DNA of 64,000 nt from Lewinellaceae bacterium (GTDB lineage Bacteria > Bacteroidota > Bacteroidia > Chitinophagales > Saprospiraceae): NCBI GenBank assembly GCA_016708875.1, contig JADJFA010000015.1, forward strand, positions 1 to 64,000, read 5' to 3'. Of the stretch, positions 49,859-59,478 are shown in pieces. Under the pieces are notes generated by a model. The model was not told the origin of the DNA and made no database searches. It was given only the letters and a program-made list of their open reading frames with translations. Made by a program: the position numbers and the translations under genes. The stretch's first letter is position 1. Each line of letters begins with the position of its first letter.

Positions 49859-50977
49859 TCACTTGAACAAACATTCCGCCTGTCGCATCAGCAGATCCAC
49901 TTGTTGCACATCATAATCATCATAACCTTTGCTCCAAAGGATACGAAGTTTGTCGAGTCCCGTGCGGCGTACTTTTTTCAGCGTCTCAGGGTTTATCGGG
50001 TAATGGCCGCGAAAGATAGAGGCATCATTTTCAGCATTGAAAACACCATCGTCGGCGACTGCATTTTGCAGTTCAACAGTGCTCCCATCCAGGAATTTTA
50101 GGAAGGCGACCCCATTTTTCTCCAATTTCCCAAAGGCCTTGCGGGCATTCGGGTCATTGATTCTGAAGGTAAGCAAGAGGGTCGCTTTTGGCCCGGTGCT
50201 GGCAAGCGCAGCCTCGCAAATGACATGGGTTTTGCCCTGCAAATACGTTCTCAGTGCGGGATTGGTGAAACGGAAAAGTTCGGCCTGTGCCGTCTCCCGG
50301 GAGATTTCGCCCGAAAACTCATCACGGCTGCTCGCGGCAATGACGCAGGGTGGGGTGGGGGGGCGAAGCATCACATCGGCAGATGGATCGTATTTTTGGT
50401 ATAGACTTGGGTGTTTTGTTTGGGTTTTTCGATTTTGGGATCGATTTTTTATTACAACTGATTCAGATTCAGTGTTTTCGCCCTCCTTCGCCAAGGCTTC
50501 GGCGGACAAAGGCGGATAAATCTCGTCATGCAATTGAGTGATTTGTTTCCAGGCTTTCGGGAGGTTTTTGCGGAGGGAAAGGCTATCCATATCCGTCAAT
50601 GCACTCGCAAGATGGGCGGTTTTTTCTGCTCTTTCCAAAAGTTTCGATGCTTTTTTGAACAGAACATTTTTTGCTTTTGATTCCTTCGAAAGCGAATCCA
50701 GCAAAACTTTTGATGCGCTGGAATCTTGCTTTGCAGCCTCAAAGGAGATATCCGCCAGTCCATAGTTTTTATCGGCCACTTCTGACGAGGTTCTTGCAGC
50801 ATTTTCCAAATGATGCATTTTGTCAGAAAATTCTCCCGCAATCCTGTTCATTTCATAAAAACTCAAGCTGTCCAAGGGCGGCAATGCCTCGGGACGGGTT
50901 TGAGCAAACGAGAAAAATGGAGCAAACAGAAATTGGATAAAAAGGGCAAAGAAGCCTATTCGGATACAAGAAAGCAT
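49859..50977 (-). CDS. Secreted hypothetical protein with a palindromic-element insertion
   Basis: 372 residues. Signal peptide MLSCIRIGFFALFIQFLFA...FAQ. The N-terminal half is helical (EVADKNYGLADISFEAAKQD). Around residue 160 is PPLSAEALAKEGENTES, whose DNA is the palindromic repeat at 50482-50515. A conserved C-terminal domain follows (TLLLTFRINDPNARKAFGKL; LDKLRILWSKGYDDYDV). I recognise no family. A -7 box (TACTTTTG) lies 18 bp upstream, divergent from the S9A peptidase. Confidence 0.7.
   Translation of the reverse strand: MLSCIRIGFFALFIQFLFAPFFSFAQTRPEALPPLDSLSFYEMNRIAGEFSDKMHHLENAARTSSEVADKNYGLADISFEAAKQDSSASKVLLDSLSKESKAKNVLFKKASKLLERAEKTAHLASALTDMDSLSLRKNLPKAWKQITQLHDEIYPPLSAEALAKEGENTESESVVIKNRSQNRKTQTKHPSLYQKYDPSADVMLRPPTPPCVIAASSRDEFSGEISRETAQAELFRFTNPALRTYLQGKTHVICEAALASTGPKATLLLTFRINDPNARKAFGKLEKNGVAFLKFLDGSTVELQNAVADDGVFNAENDASIFRGHYPINPETLKKVRRTGLDKLRILWSKGYDDYDVQQVDLLMRQAECLFK
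50482..50515. repeat. Palindromic insertion encoding SAEALAKEG
   Basis: 34 bp; CCAAGGCTTCGGCGGACA lies at its core. It is in frame within the secreted protein and adds LSAEALAKEG, a peptide known from mobile palindromic repeats in many bacterial genomes. Confidence 0.75.
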
Positions 50978-50994
50978 TTTTGTCTATTTTTGGG

Positions 50995-51049
50995 CAAAAG
51001 TAAGCGGGGTTTGCGGTTTTTCGCCCCCGCATTTTTTTAACTAACTTTG
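50995..51049. promoter_or_regulatory. Divergent promoter pair between the secreted protein and S9A peptidase genes
   Basis: TACTTTTG on the minus strand (50995-51002) and TAACTTTG on the plus strand (51042-51049) both match TAnnTTTG. Each lies very close to its start codon, giving leaders of about 12 nt or less. The plus box ends only 3 bp before the ATG at 51053. Confidence 0.5.
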
Positions 51050-51052
51050 TTT

Positions 51053-53225
51053 ATGAAACTATTTCTCACGACATTAAGCATCGCGATCATAACACTCCTG
51101 CTCTCTTGCGACTCAGGAACCAAAGCCCCTACCAATCAAACCATGGATTTCAAACAGATCCCCGTGACCTATCCCGCTACGCGGAAAGACACCTCTGTGA
51201 CCGATAATTACCACGGCACAAAAATCAGCGATCCCTACCGATGGCTCGAAGACGACCAGAGCGCCGAAACCAAAGAATGGGTAACCCGCCAAAACATCGT
51301 CACCAACGGCTACCTGAGCCAAATCCCGTTTCGCGACAAGGTAAAAGCACGTCTGGAACAGATTTTTGACTACGAAAAGTATGCTCCGCCCTTTAAAGAA
51401 GGCGACAAATACTACTTTTTCAAAAACGACGGCCTCCAAAATCAAAGCGTACTTTATGTGCAGGACAACCTCAACAGCCAAGCAGAAATCGTGCTCGATC
51501 CAAATAAATTTAGCTCGGACGGAACCACCTCGCTCGGCGAACTGGATTTTTCAAAGGATGGCCGCTACCTTGCTTATTCTACCTCTGTAGGCGGCTCCGA
51601 CTGGCGCAGCATTGTGGTGAAAGACATGAATACGGGCGAAATGTTGTCCGACGAAGTCAAATGGGTCAAGTTCAGCGGCATCGCATGGCAGGGAGACGGT
51701 TTTTATTACACCAAATTCCCGGAATCCAAAAAGGAGAGGAGTTGACGGCAGCCAACAAATTTGGCGCGGTTTACTTCCACAAACTGGGCACCGAACAATC
51801 CGCCGACAAGCTTGTCTATGCCGACAAGGCGCATCCCAACCGCTCATTTGGCGGCGTAACCACCGACGACGAGCGTTTCCTATGCGTCTCCGGCTGGGAA
51901 AGTACGAGTGGTAACGCATTGTTTGTCAAAGATTTGAGCAAAGCAAATGCCCCTTTCGTGACCATTGTAAATGCCTACGAAAAAGACTATACCTTAGTGG
52001 ATAACATCGCCGAAAAACTGCTCGTGCTGACCAACCACAACGCTCCCAATCAACGCCTCATTCTTGTCAATCCGGAAAATCCGGAAGAATTCAACTGGGA
52101 AATCCTCGTCCCGGAAGACCCTGCTGATGTGCTACAAAGTGCCGTGATTTGCGGCGGCAAAATCGTTTGCTCCTACCTGCACAACGCTTCCAGCAGTCTC
52201 CGCGTCTTCGATCTGGCGGGCAAACTTATTCAGGAGGTCAAACTTCCCGAAATCGGTACCGTGGGTGGCATGACAGGCAAGCCAAACGACCCACTGGCTT
52301 TCTTTGCCTTTACGTCTTTTCTGCGCCCGAACACGATTTATAGTTTGGATATGAACTCCCTGAAATCAAGGTGTTCAAAGCCCCCAAGATAGATTTCAAC
52401 CCCGATCTTTTCACTACCGAACAAGTATGGTATGCGAGCAAGGACGGCACCAAAGTGCCCATGTTTATTACCCGTAAGAAGAACATCGCCTACGACGGCC
52501 AAAACCCGACGCTGCTTTACGGGTACGGTGGTTTCAATATCAGCATCACGCCCACTTTCAGTCCCTCGCGGGCGGCTTTGTTGGAAAACAACGGCATTTA
52601 CGCAGTGGCGAATATCCGGGGCGGCGGCGAGTTTGGCCAAAAATGGCACAAGGCAGGCACCAAATGCCAGAAGCAAAATGTGTTCGACGACTTCATCGGC
52701 GCAGCAGAGTACTTGATTGATAAAAAATACACCTCGCCTCCGCGGCTCGCCATTCAGGGCGGCTCCAATGGCGGCTTGCTCGTCGGCGCCTGTATGACCC
52801 AGCGTCCTGATCTTTTTGGAGTGTGCTTCCCGGCCGTGGGTGTGCTCGATATGATGCGCTACCACGAGTTCACCATCGGCTACGCGTGGGCCACCGATTA
52901 TGGTCGCTCGGACAACCCCGAGGATTTTCCCTGCCTCCTCAAATACTCGCCGCTCCACAACCTGAAAAAAACGGCTTATCCAGCCACTATGATTACCACT
53001 GCGGACCACGATGACCGGGTGGTGCCTGCGCACTCCTTCAAGTTCGCCTCTGCCTTGCAGGAAAACCAGCAAGGCAGCAACCCGACCCTGATCCGCATCG
53101 AAACCAGTGCGGGCCACGGCGCTGGTAAACCCACCTCCAAACTCATTGAAGAAGCCTCCGACGTGCTTTCGTTTATGTTTTATAACATGAAAATGCAGGT
53201 GATATATGGGGATGTGAAAGGGTAG
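51053..53225 (+). CDS. Prolyl oligopeptidase (S9A) lipoprotein, two frameshifts
   Basis: About 723 residues. The lipobox LLLSC places it at the periplasmic or outer membrane surface. The N-terminal part reads VTYPATRKDTSVTDNYHG, then ISDPYRWLEDDQSAET, typical of S9A. The catalytic end has IQGGSNGGLLVGACM (Ser), ITTADHDDRVVPAHS (Asp) and TSAGHGAG (His). Frame breaks are near 51740 (after YTKFPESKK) and near 52365 (after TIYSLDMNS). The enzyme cuts peptides after proline. Because the triad is intact and the two breaks are single-base, it is probably functional. Confidence 0.9.
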
Positions 53226-53335
53226 GGTTTGGTTCGATGTGTTTCGAAATGTTTGAGGGGTTTGAATGAACAAGAAGCCCGTCTTACTGCACTTGTTCCG
53301 GTGGGACACCTGGTCTTTCGAAGCTCGATATTCAA

Positions 53336-53734
53336 TTATTTCGTCCGTTTCATAATAAAACTGCTCTCTTGCTTCTCAAATCCAATTTTTGGATAATAAT
53401 TCATTGCCGTCGGAACAGAAAGCAACAGAACCATGGATTGCTCGCCCACCTTTTCCTTGGTGAGTTCGATCAGGGTTTTACCGATGCTAAGTTTCTGGTA
53501 ATCCTGCCTGACTGCCAAATCAGCCAGGTAACAACTCCAGGCCCAGTCCGTGATGGCCCTCGAAACGCCGACGAGCATATCATGATCCCATGCAGTCACG
53601 ATCAGATTGGAATTTTCATACATTTTCTGGATGCGGGCTGGGTCGTGCGTGGGCCTGGGTAGGCCTGCATTGTCGTATAGCTCGATGACTTGTTCTGGAG
53701 TGGGGGTGATGTCGAGACGGTAGTTGATTTGCAT
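53336..53734 (-). CDS. GNAT family N-acetyltransferase
   Basis: 132 residues. GNAT features are DMLVGVSRAITDWAWSCYLA, the acetyl-CoA-binding region DLAVRQDYQKLSIGKTLIE (motif A, with the Q/RxxGxG/A-like pattern altered to QKLSIG) and YYPKIGFEKQESSF near the end. It probably acetylates a small molecule or an amino terminus; no substrate is indicated. It appears monocistronic, and the 240 bp upstream contain no clear gene. Confidence 0.85.
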   Translation of the reverse strand: MQINYRLDITPTPEQVIELYDNAGLPRPTHDPARIQKMYENSNLIVTAWDHDMLVGVSRAITDWAWSCYLADLAVRQDYQKLSIGKTLIELTKEKVGEQSMVLLLSVPTAMNYYPKIGFEKQESSFIMKRTK

Positions 53735-53973
53735 GGAATTTTATTGGTATAAATGTTTCCAAATGAGAATCAACTCGGTAGTTTTTTTTAAAGTAATTCC
53801 TGTCCACACTATTTGATAGGCAGGCTGGTACAAACCTTGGGCACGCCTCTACTTCTTTTTGGGTGCCGGATTGGGCGTTTTTTGGTAGTATGGTTGCCAA
53901 AACGGCAATTTGCCTAAAAGTTAAGAATTCAACTGACCTCAAATCATTGGTGTTTTATTAATTGGCAGAGAAC

Positions 53974-54580
53974 TCAAAGAGGCATTTGCCCTGTAAATCT
54001 AAATATTGCCACATTTTGGAGTTCACGGATGGTTGCAGGCAGGGTTTTTAATTGATTGTAGCGCAAATCCAAATATTTTAAGTTCTTGCAAGAAGCCCTC
54101 GATCCTCGACTTGGGACCTTGCCAGCAGAGTAGGAGCTTGAGCAAAGGATCATGTTTGTCAAGTTTAAGCAGATTTTGAGACGTTTCTTGATTTCAGAAC
54201 GTTGGCTTTTTTCAGCCAATGGATTGTTTCCGGCAAATGCCAGGTACGTGCAGATTTTTGAGTTTTTGCAATTCCTGCAAAATGTAACGGTTTTCAGGCG
54301 GCGTTTTGACTCAAATTCGGTGGGCAGGCGGTAACCTTTGGCGTTGAGCCCAACTTTGAGTCAGGCATCACCTTCACCCCCATTGGCATTCAAGGTTAGA
54401 AACTTTTGTTCACTAAGCCAGTTGGCATATTCCACCGCATCAAACCAGAAACATTCCTAACTGGTTTCTCACCTAAATCAAAAGACTGGTTTTGGGTTTT
54501 TTTTCCCTATATCTCAAAGGGTAGTATTGCCTGCAGTTGTTTCTGTTTTGGCCATTTTATATGGTGAGAGGGTGAAGATT
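53974..54580 (-). pseudogene. Leucine-rich-repeat remnants
   Basis: On the minus strand two LRR tracts are visible in different frames: LQELQKLKNL near 54280 followed by GNNPLAEKSQRSEIKKRL, and LKYLDLRYNQLKTLPATIREL near 54050. They fit LRR repeat ends, but stops and frame changes between them are frequent. They follow the TIR gene on the same strand and may be the rest of a TIR-LRR protein. Confidence 0.5.
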
Positions 54581-54610
54581 TGTGGTTGGCGGGGTTGGGA
54601 ACCTATATCG

Positions 54611-55550
54611 TTATGGTTGCTGCCGAGGTAAATTTACCCCTGGGATAGGCACATAATTGAAGTATCTGGCGTTGAGCGAGTCGAAGCGGGCAGGGTGGAG
54701 CAATTCCAGCGCGTTATGGAGTATTCCAGATTCGACAACTTTTTGATAGTTGTCCAAATCATGCCTGACGAGGCGAGCACCAGTATCAGTAGGCCTTTGG
54801 CGCTATCGAATCGTCAAATTTCAGCATAAAAAAGGCGATTTCAAACAGGCATCGCTCACTTCTGATGGGCGACTTATAATACAGCTGAATGGTTATTTTC
54901 TGCTGGCTAATAGCCCACCAAGTTGCTCCCATTGAAATCAACAGCATTGTCAGCAACACTCCAATCGCCCCATTTCTCAAACGAATATTACGCCTATACA
55001 CCTTGATCTCCTCATCATTCAAATCCTCAGGGTTCACCCCTCTCAGTCGCGCCGAAAGTGAATTAATTTCATGTCGGTACTTGGGATGTATCAAATCCGT
55101 GTCCGTCGCGCTTTTAGCCCAGCGCAAATCCATGTACAATGGAATGGAACTCAGGTAAGGTTGGAGTGCGTTGGGCAGCGCATTGGTCTGTTCCCAATGA
55201 ATACCATCTATGCCACGAAGCACGATCTCATCGTCAATCAAGGCGATAATGAGACGGTCGGTGCGGTTGAGTTTTTCGGGATTGCACCATTCCTCCAGTT
55301 CCTGTTGACACCAAACGGAGCTCGCAGCATCCTTTTCAGCAAGAAAAATCAGGTATTCCGAGTTTTCCAATCCATCCTGAATCAGTTTTGGCAGACTGAT
55401 GTCGGGCTTCATGTGCTTCTCGTCCCGAAAGATTTTCATGGGACGAGCCAGCGTAGGCTTGGCGTAGCGTTTCAGGGCGGTTTCCAAAGCCACCGCGTGC
55501 CGTCTGCCGTTTTCGGAATGTCGGTAGGAGATGAAGGCCTTGTATTTCAT
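54611..55550 (-). CDS. TIR-domain protein with C-terminal membrane helix, one frameshift
   Basis: From 55550: KYKAFISYRHSENGRRHAVA starts the TIR domain, with LARPMKIFRDEKHMKPDISL and LIFLAEKDAASSVWCQQELEEW later (residues about 1-150). The conserved Glu of the NADase-type TIR may be one of those in the QQELEEW region. A membrane helix GVLLTMLLISMGATWW follows near residue 205. Near 54785 the frame changes and the reading continues ARLVRHDLDNYQKVVES and HPARFDSLNARYFNYV, stopping at 54611. LRR remnants lie just beyond. TIR proteins often act in anti-phage or signalling systems; no specific partner is seen. A REP copy lies just upstream. Confidence 0.7.
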
Positions 55551-55567
55551 TTTGTTTCATAAAAGCA

Positions 55568-55600
55568 ACCCGTCCTACGGCTCAAAGCCGTAGGACGGGT
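55568..55600. repeat. REP palindrome, copy 3 (distant)
   Basis: 33 bp with the same 14-bp arms as copies 1 and 2 but a different centre (TCAAA instead of TTCAA). It lies 17 bp upstream of the TIR gene and 5 bp beyond the end of the T9SS gene. Confidence 0.9.
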
Positions 55601-55605
55601 AATAT

Positions 55606-58600
55606 TCACCGACTCCCACTCCCAACTACCACCTGCTCTACAATCACCTCCTTCTCCGTCCGAATCCTCAACTGATACGTCCCCGCCGCCAAATGCTTTA
55701 GATCCAGCGGAATATTCTGCTCCGTTATGTCGCGCACGGTCCAGGTGCTGAGGATGCGCCCCGCATTATCCATAAGCGTGAGGTGCAGGGTCTGCGCTTT
55801 CGGGAAAGCCACCGCCAGCCAGGCCTTTTCGGTTGCAGGATTGGGGAATACCTCGGTGAAAAATTCGGTCGAAACCTCTTGATTTCCAACCGTTTCCGTC
55901 AGGGTAAAATCAAACGAAGCGGTACAATCATTTCCATCGGAGATCACAAGCGTGTAGTCGCCTGCCGGGGCATTGGTCAGGTCTTCTGAATTGACAAAAG
56001 GCGCTCCATTCAGCAGCCAAACGTAGCTGTACATGCCATTGCCGCCCGCCACATCCAGAAAAACTGCCCCGTCGCTTTGGCCCTGGTGGGGCTGCTCAAT
56101 GCTCGTTGGCACAGCGGTGATGGCGCTTGGGTTGAGAATGGTGTCTGCAAGGCTTAAATCGCAGCCCAGGGCATCGGTTATCGTGGAGGAGTACTCACCT
56201 GCCGCGAGGTTGCTAATTTCGGCGGTGGTGGCCCCGTTCGACCAGAGGTAGGTGTATGGGGCTGTACCGCCCGTCACCATCGCAGCTAGGGAGCCGTTGT
56301 TGTCGTTGTTGCAATTGGGTTGAATTGCTATGAGCGTTCCTGTCACGGCGCAAACAATGGCTTCGCAATCATCTGCCGTACCATTCAAGGCTTTTTCACA
56401 GCCAATCGCATCGGTTACCACCACGAGGTAGGTCTCGCCGGATGCCAGCATTTGTCCATTGGGTGTGCCGCTGAACGTGTAGGGCGCTACGCCGCCTTGT
56501 GCTTCGATTTGAAGTTCAGAAATATTGGTACTGACGCATTTTTCCTCTACTTGCAAATTCACGGCCACAAAGGGTGGCTGCAGCGAGCCGTCCAAAATTT
56601 GTAGGCAAAAATTGCCCGTAACAGGCCCAGTAGCAGCGATTTGCGATGCAATTTGCACATAATAGATCTCGCCAGCAGAAAGGGCCCCGAGGGTCAGGAA
56701 TCCATCGCAACGCAAGGGGTTTTCGGAGCAAAGTACATGCTCCAAACTGTCGCATTCCCCTTTCCAAACCGCCAAAATATGCGAAAAATCAGCCCCGGTA
56801 TTAAAACGCACCGAGCCAGAATTGGGCGCAACAAAACTATACCATACATCGCCCGCTATCGAAATCACACAAGGTGGGACAAGGCCGGAATTGGTCGCGC
56901 CTACATTGCTGCCATCCAGGCAGGATCCGCCAATGTTGACAAGGGTAGCCGCATTACAATGGTCGTTGTTTGGAGCGTTCAAGTTTTTCTTTAAAATCTG
57001 AGGGCAAAGCGAGCCTTCTATCGTGGCAAAAGTGCCCGAAATTTGAACCAGATAATTTTCACCCGCCGTCAGACTAGTAAGTACAAGGGAGCGTCCCTTA
57101 TGATTGGAAGCCAATTCTGCCATCGTGTCGCAGCTTCCTGAGTAGACCGTAATGATATCGGAGAAATCAGCATTGCTCTGAATTTCCAGCACCTCATTGG
57201 GCGCGAGCAAAGGGGCAGTGAAACTATACCAAACATCATGCCTTGCTAATGCATTGAGCCTGGGTAGCTTAGGCGAAGAAGATGCGTTCAAGTTCTTGCC
57301 ATTCAAACAGTTAGCGTCTACGGCGAGTGGTAAAGCGTTTGAACAGTCATCGTTGACGGGCGCTGCCGGTGGAGCTGCAACGGGATCAATTTGGATGCAA
57401 AAATTACCGCGAGAATCACCAAACCCGCCTTCCTGTCCACTCACCCTGAAATAGTATTTGGTACCAATTTGGGTTTGGAAATAAGTGCTTTCGCTGGTAA
57501 AACCATGTTCGTCGCGGTTGTCACAAATAACCCATTGAGGATTGGTACAATCACCCGTTAAGACACTGACGATATCGTTGAAATCCGAGTTGGTAATGAT
57601 TTTGGCTGTCCCGCTGAAGTCAGCAGTCCAAGTCAACCACAAGCCTCCAGCGCTTTTTTCTACACATGGAGGATTTGGGCCATCTAAAAGAGCATTGTTC
57701 GTGTTTGCTTGGACACAGCTTTGGCCAGTGAACATCTGGAAGGCATTTGCACATAGATCATACGCGGTGCCTGTACCTGTTATTTTTACATTGTCAATAC
57801 CAACCCACCAGCCCCAATCTTTGCCGTCGTCGTATTCAAAAATGACGCGCATTTGTTGAGAACGGTAGGGAGAGAGGTCTAGAACGGAGTGGACATAATT
57901 GGAAAAATAGGGGCCACCCACATCGCCTTGGGATTCGCGCACAAAAAACTCTTCTCCATTGCCGTTTTGGACAAAAACAGCAATTTTTTCAGAATAATAT
58001 CGCAAAATAACGTCAAAATCTACGCTGAACTGTCCAAACTGGGTGCCATCAAACCAAGGAGATATCAGGCGCACAGCAGAAAATGGAGTGTCTTGCCCCA
58101 ACAAATCGTCGTCGAAAAAAGCAAAACAACTGCCGTCCATCGAGTTGCCGCCACCAAGTGCCGCACCTTCTGTGATAAGGCCAAATTTCCAATCATCTAC
58201 ACCAGCCACAATTTGCGTTTCCCAGCCAGCAGGTTTTTCACATCCGTTAAAGGATTCAACCACCACATTCGTACCTTGGCCTTTGCCAGTCACGGAAATA
58301 TTGTCCACACCCGCCCACCAGTTAAAGCCACCGGCATCGTCATAGCGAAATATGAGTTGGGCGTTTGGCGAGTTGGTTACCAGGGTAAGGTCGAACAAGA
58401 GTGTTTCAAATTCGTAGAGATTGCTGCCCGTGGCATGGAAATTGTCGTAACGGCGAATCAGGGTTTCGGTGGTGCCATCGGTCACCAGCACCTCAAAGTA
58501 TTCATCAGCCTGATCCCAGTCTCGAAAGTGCACATCCACGGAGAGCTCAACAGTAGGATGCTGCGAGGCATCAAAAGGAGGCGAGATGAAATCAATGACG

Positions 58601-58857
58601 TAAGTCTGCGTTTGGTCACCCGTGGCATCGTCATCAATAAAAAGAAAACACGAGCCGTTCATGCTTTGACCGTTGTTGTCGTCATTTTGGACAGCGTCTC
58701 CAATATACCATACCGGATTTTGATTGCCGGTCATATTTACCTGCCAACCAGCAGGTAATGTGCAGCCATCAAAATTTTCGGTTAAAAGAGATACTTGTGC
58801 ATTGGCGGTGATTGCCAAAAAGGCAAAAAAGGTGGATAAAGCAGCGAGTTGGCGCAT
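55606..58857 (-). CDS. Large secreted protein with repeated jelly-roll-like, SprB and T9SS type A domains
   Basis: 1,083 residues from the ATG at 58857 (MRQLAALSTFFAFLAITANAQ); the upstream extension lacks a signal. Two homologous N-terminal domains contain VSLLTENFDGCTLPAGWQV and VVVESFNGCEKPAGWETQ, each ending GWWAGVDNI or GWWVGIDNV. Four domains with CxxxNxL..., SxDFSxI and CxxxxxxxGxFC patterns follow, then SprB (AVPTSIEQPHQGQSDGAVFL). The end is TEVFPNPATEKAWLAVAFP, the T9SS type A signal. It is intact. Likely a surface adhesin or matrix protein. Confidence 0.85.
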   Translation of the reverse strand: MRQLAALSTFFAFLAITANAQVSLLTENFDGCTLPAGWQVNMTGNQNPVWYIGDAVQNDDNNGQSMNGSCFLFIDDDATGDQTQTYVIDFISPPFDASQHPTVELSVDVHFRDWDQADEYFEVLVTDGTTETLIRRYDNFHATGSNLYEFETLLFDLTLVTNSPNAQLIFRYDDAGGFNWWAGVDNISVTGKGQGTNVVVESFNGCEKPAGWETQIVAGVDDWKFGLITEGAALGGGNSMDGSCFAFFDDDLLGQDTPFSAVRLISPWFDGTQFGQFSVDFDVILRYYSEKIAVFVQNGNGEEFFVRESQGDVGGPYFSNYVHSVLDLSPYRSQQMRVIFEYDDGKDWGWWVGIDNVKITGTGTAYDLCANAFQMFTGQSCVQANTNNALLDGPNPPCVEKSAGGLWLTWTADFSGTAKIITNSDFNDIVSVLTGDCTNPQWVICDNRDEHGFTSESTYFQTQIGTKYYFRVSGQEGGFGDSRGNFCIQIDPVAAPPAAPVNDDCSNALPLAVDANCLNGKNLNASSSPKLPRLNALARHDVWYSFTAPLLAPNEVLEIQSNADFSDIITVYSGSCDTMAELASNHKGRSLVLTSLTAGENYLVQISGTFATIEGSLCPQILKKNLNAPNNDHCNAATLVNIGGSCLDGSNVGATNSGLVPPCVISIAGDVWYSFVAPNSGSVRFNTGADFSHILAVWKGECDSLEHVLCSENPLRCDGFLTLGALSAGEIYYVQIASQIAATGPVTGNFCLQILDGSLQPPFVAVNLQVEEKCVSTNISELQIEAQGGVAPYTFSGTPNGQMLASGETYLVVVTDAIGCEKALNGTADDCEAIVCAVTGTLIAIQPNCNNDNNGSLAAMVTGGTAPYTYLWSNGATTAEISNLAAGEYSSTITDALGCDLSLADTILNPSAITAVPTSIEQPHQGQSDGAVFLDVAGGNGMYSYVWLLNGAPFVNSEDLTNAPAGDYTLVISDGNDCTASFDFTLTETVGNQEVSTEFFTEVFPNPATEKAWLAVAFPKAQTLHLTLMDNAGRILSTWTVRDITEQNIPLDLKHLAAGTYQLRIRTEKEVIVEQVVVGSGSR

Positions 58858-58957
58858 GATTGTGCAGAAATTTTTTCGTGCGAAAGGTAGAACGAGGGCG
58901 CGGGAAAAGGATACCAAAAAATTAAAAAGTTGTCAGAGTGCTTTCTTTCAAAAAAAA

Positions 58958-58990
58958 TTTGTCCGTTTGAAAAACAGCCCCATAAATTTG
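58958..58990 (+). promoter_or_regulatory. Complete promoter (TTTG-N21-TAAATTTG) for the acidic protein gene
   Basis: TTTG at 58958, a 21-nt spacer and TAAATTTG at 58983. The predicted leader is about 63 nt. Confidence 0.55.
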
Positions 58991-59058
58991 CCGCCATTGG
59001 AACCAGGCGCACCACACAATTAGCGCACTGATTATCAAAACCAAAAATCTCCCTGACC

Positions 59059-59475
59059 TTGGCTAAAAAACGCGTTGTAAAAGATTATGATGCCCTTTCA
59101 GAGGACATCACCCGACTTGTAAAGCAAAAATACCCGTCGGGCTATGCCGATCACCTCGTCAGTTACAATGACAAGGAAGGCAAAAAGGTATCGGCACTCC
59201 CTTTCGAGACTGACGATACCTATTACCTCATCCGTATGACTATTCTCGAGGCCAAGCGCATCGTTAAAGAAGATGAAGACTTCGACGACGATGGCCAGCT
59301 GAAAGAAGAAATCGTCGATGTGGATGTAGAAGTGGAAGTGGACGATGAATTCGATGGCGCTGGAGAAGACGATGACCTAGACGAGGGGCCAACGGATGAA
59401 GATGACCACATCATCGTAACACGCCGCCGCGATGATGACGATATTCAGGACATTCCAGACGATACGGATTACTGA
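59059..59475 (+). CDS. Acidic-tail hypothetical protein (TTG start)
   Basis: 139 residues starting at TTG. Residues 1-70 look folded (VVKDYDALSEDITRLVKQKY; DTYYLIRMTILEAKRIV). The second half is almost wholly Asp/Glu (DEFDGAGEDDDLDEGPTDED). This layout is conserved in Bacteroidota; function unknown. The acidic tail suggests binding of basic partners or metal. It is preceded by a good promoter and converges on the photolyase gene with a 3-bp gap. Confidence 0.65.
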   Translation: MAKKRVVKDYDALSEDITRLVKQKYPSGYADHLVSYNDKEGKKVSALPFETDDTYYLIRMTILEAKRIVKEDEDFDDDGQLKEEIVDVDVEVEVDDEFDGAGEDDDLDEGPTDEDDHIIVTRRRDDDDIQDIPDDTDY

Positions 59476-59478
59476 GTC

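Noticed and set aside
57889..58758. 289-residue plus-strand ORF
   Set aside because: Antisense to the intact T9SS gene; no motif or promoter.
59223..59414. Serine-rich minus-strand ORF
   Set aside because: Antisense shadow of the Asp/Glu-rich tail codons.
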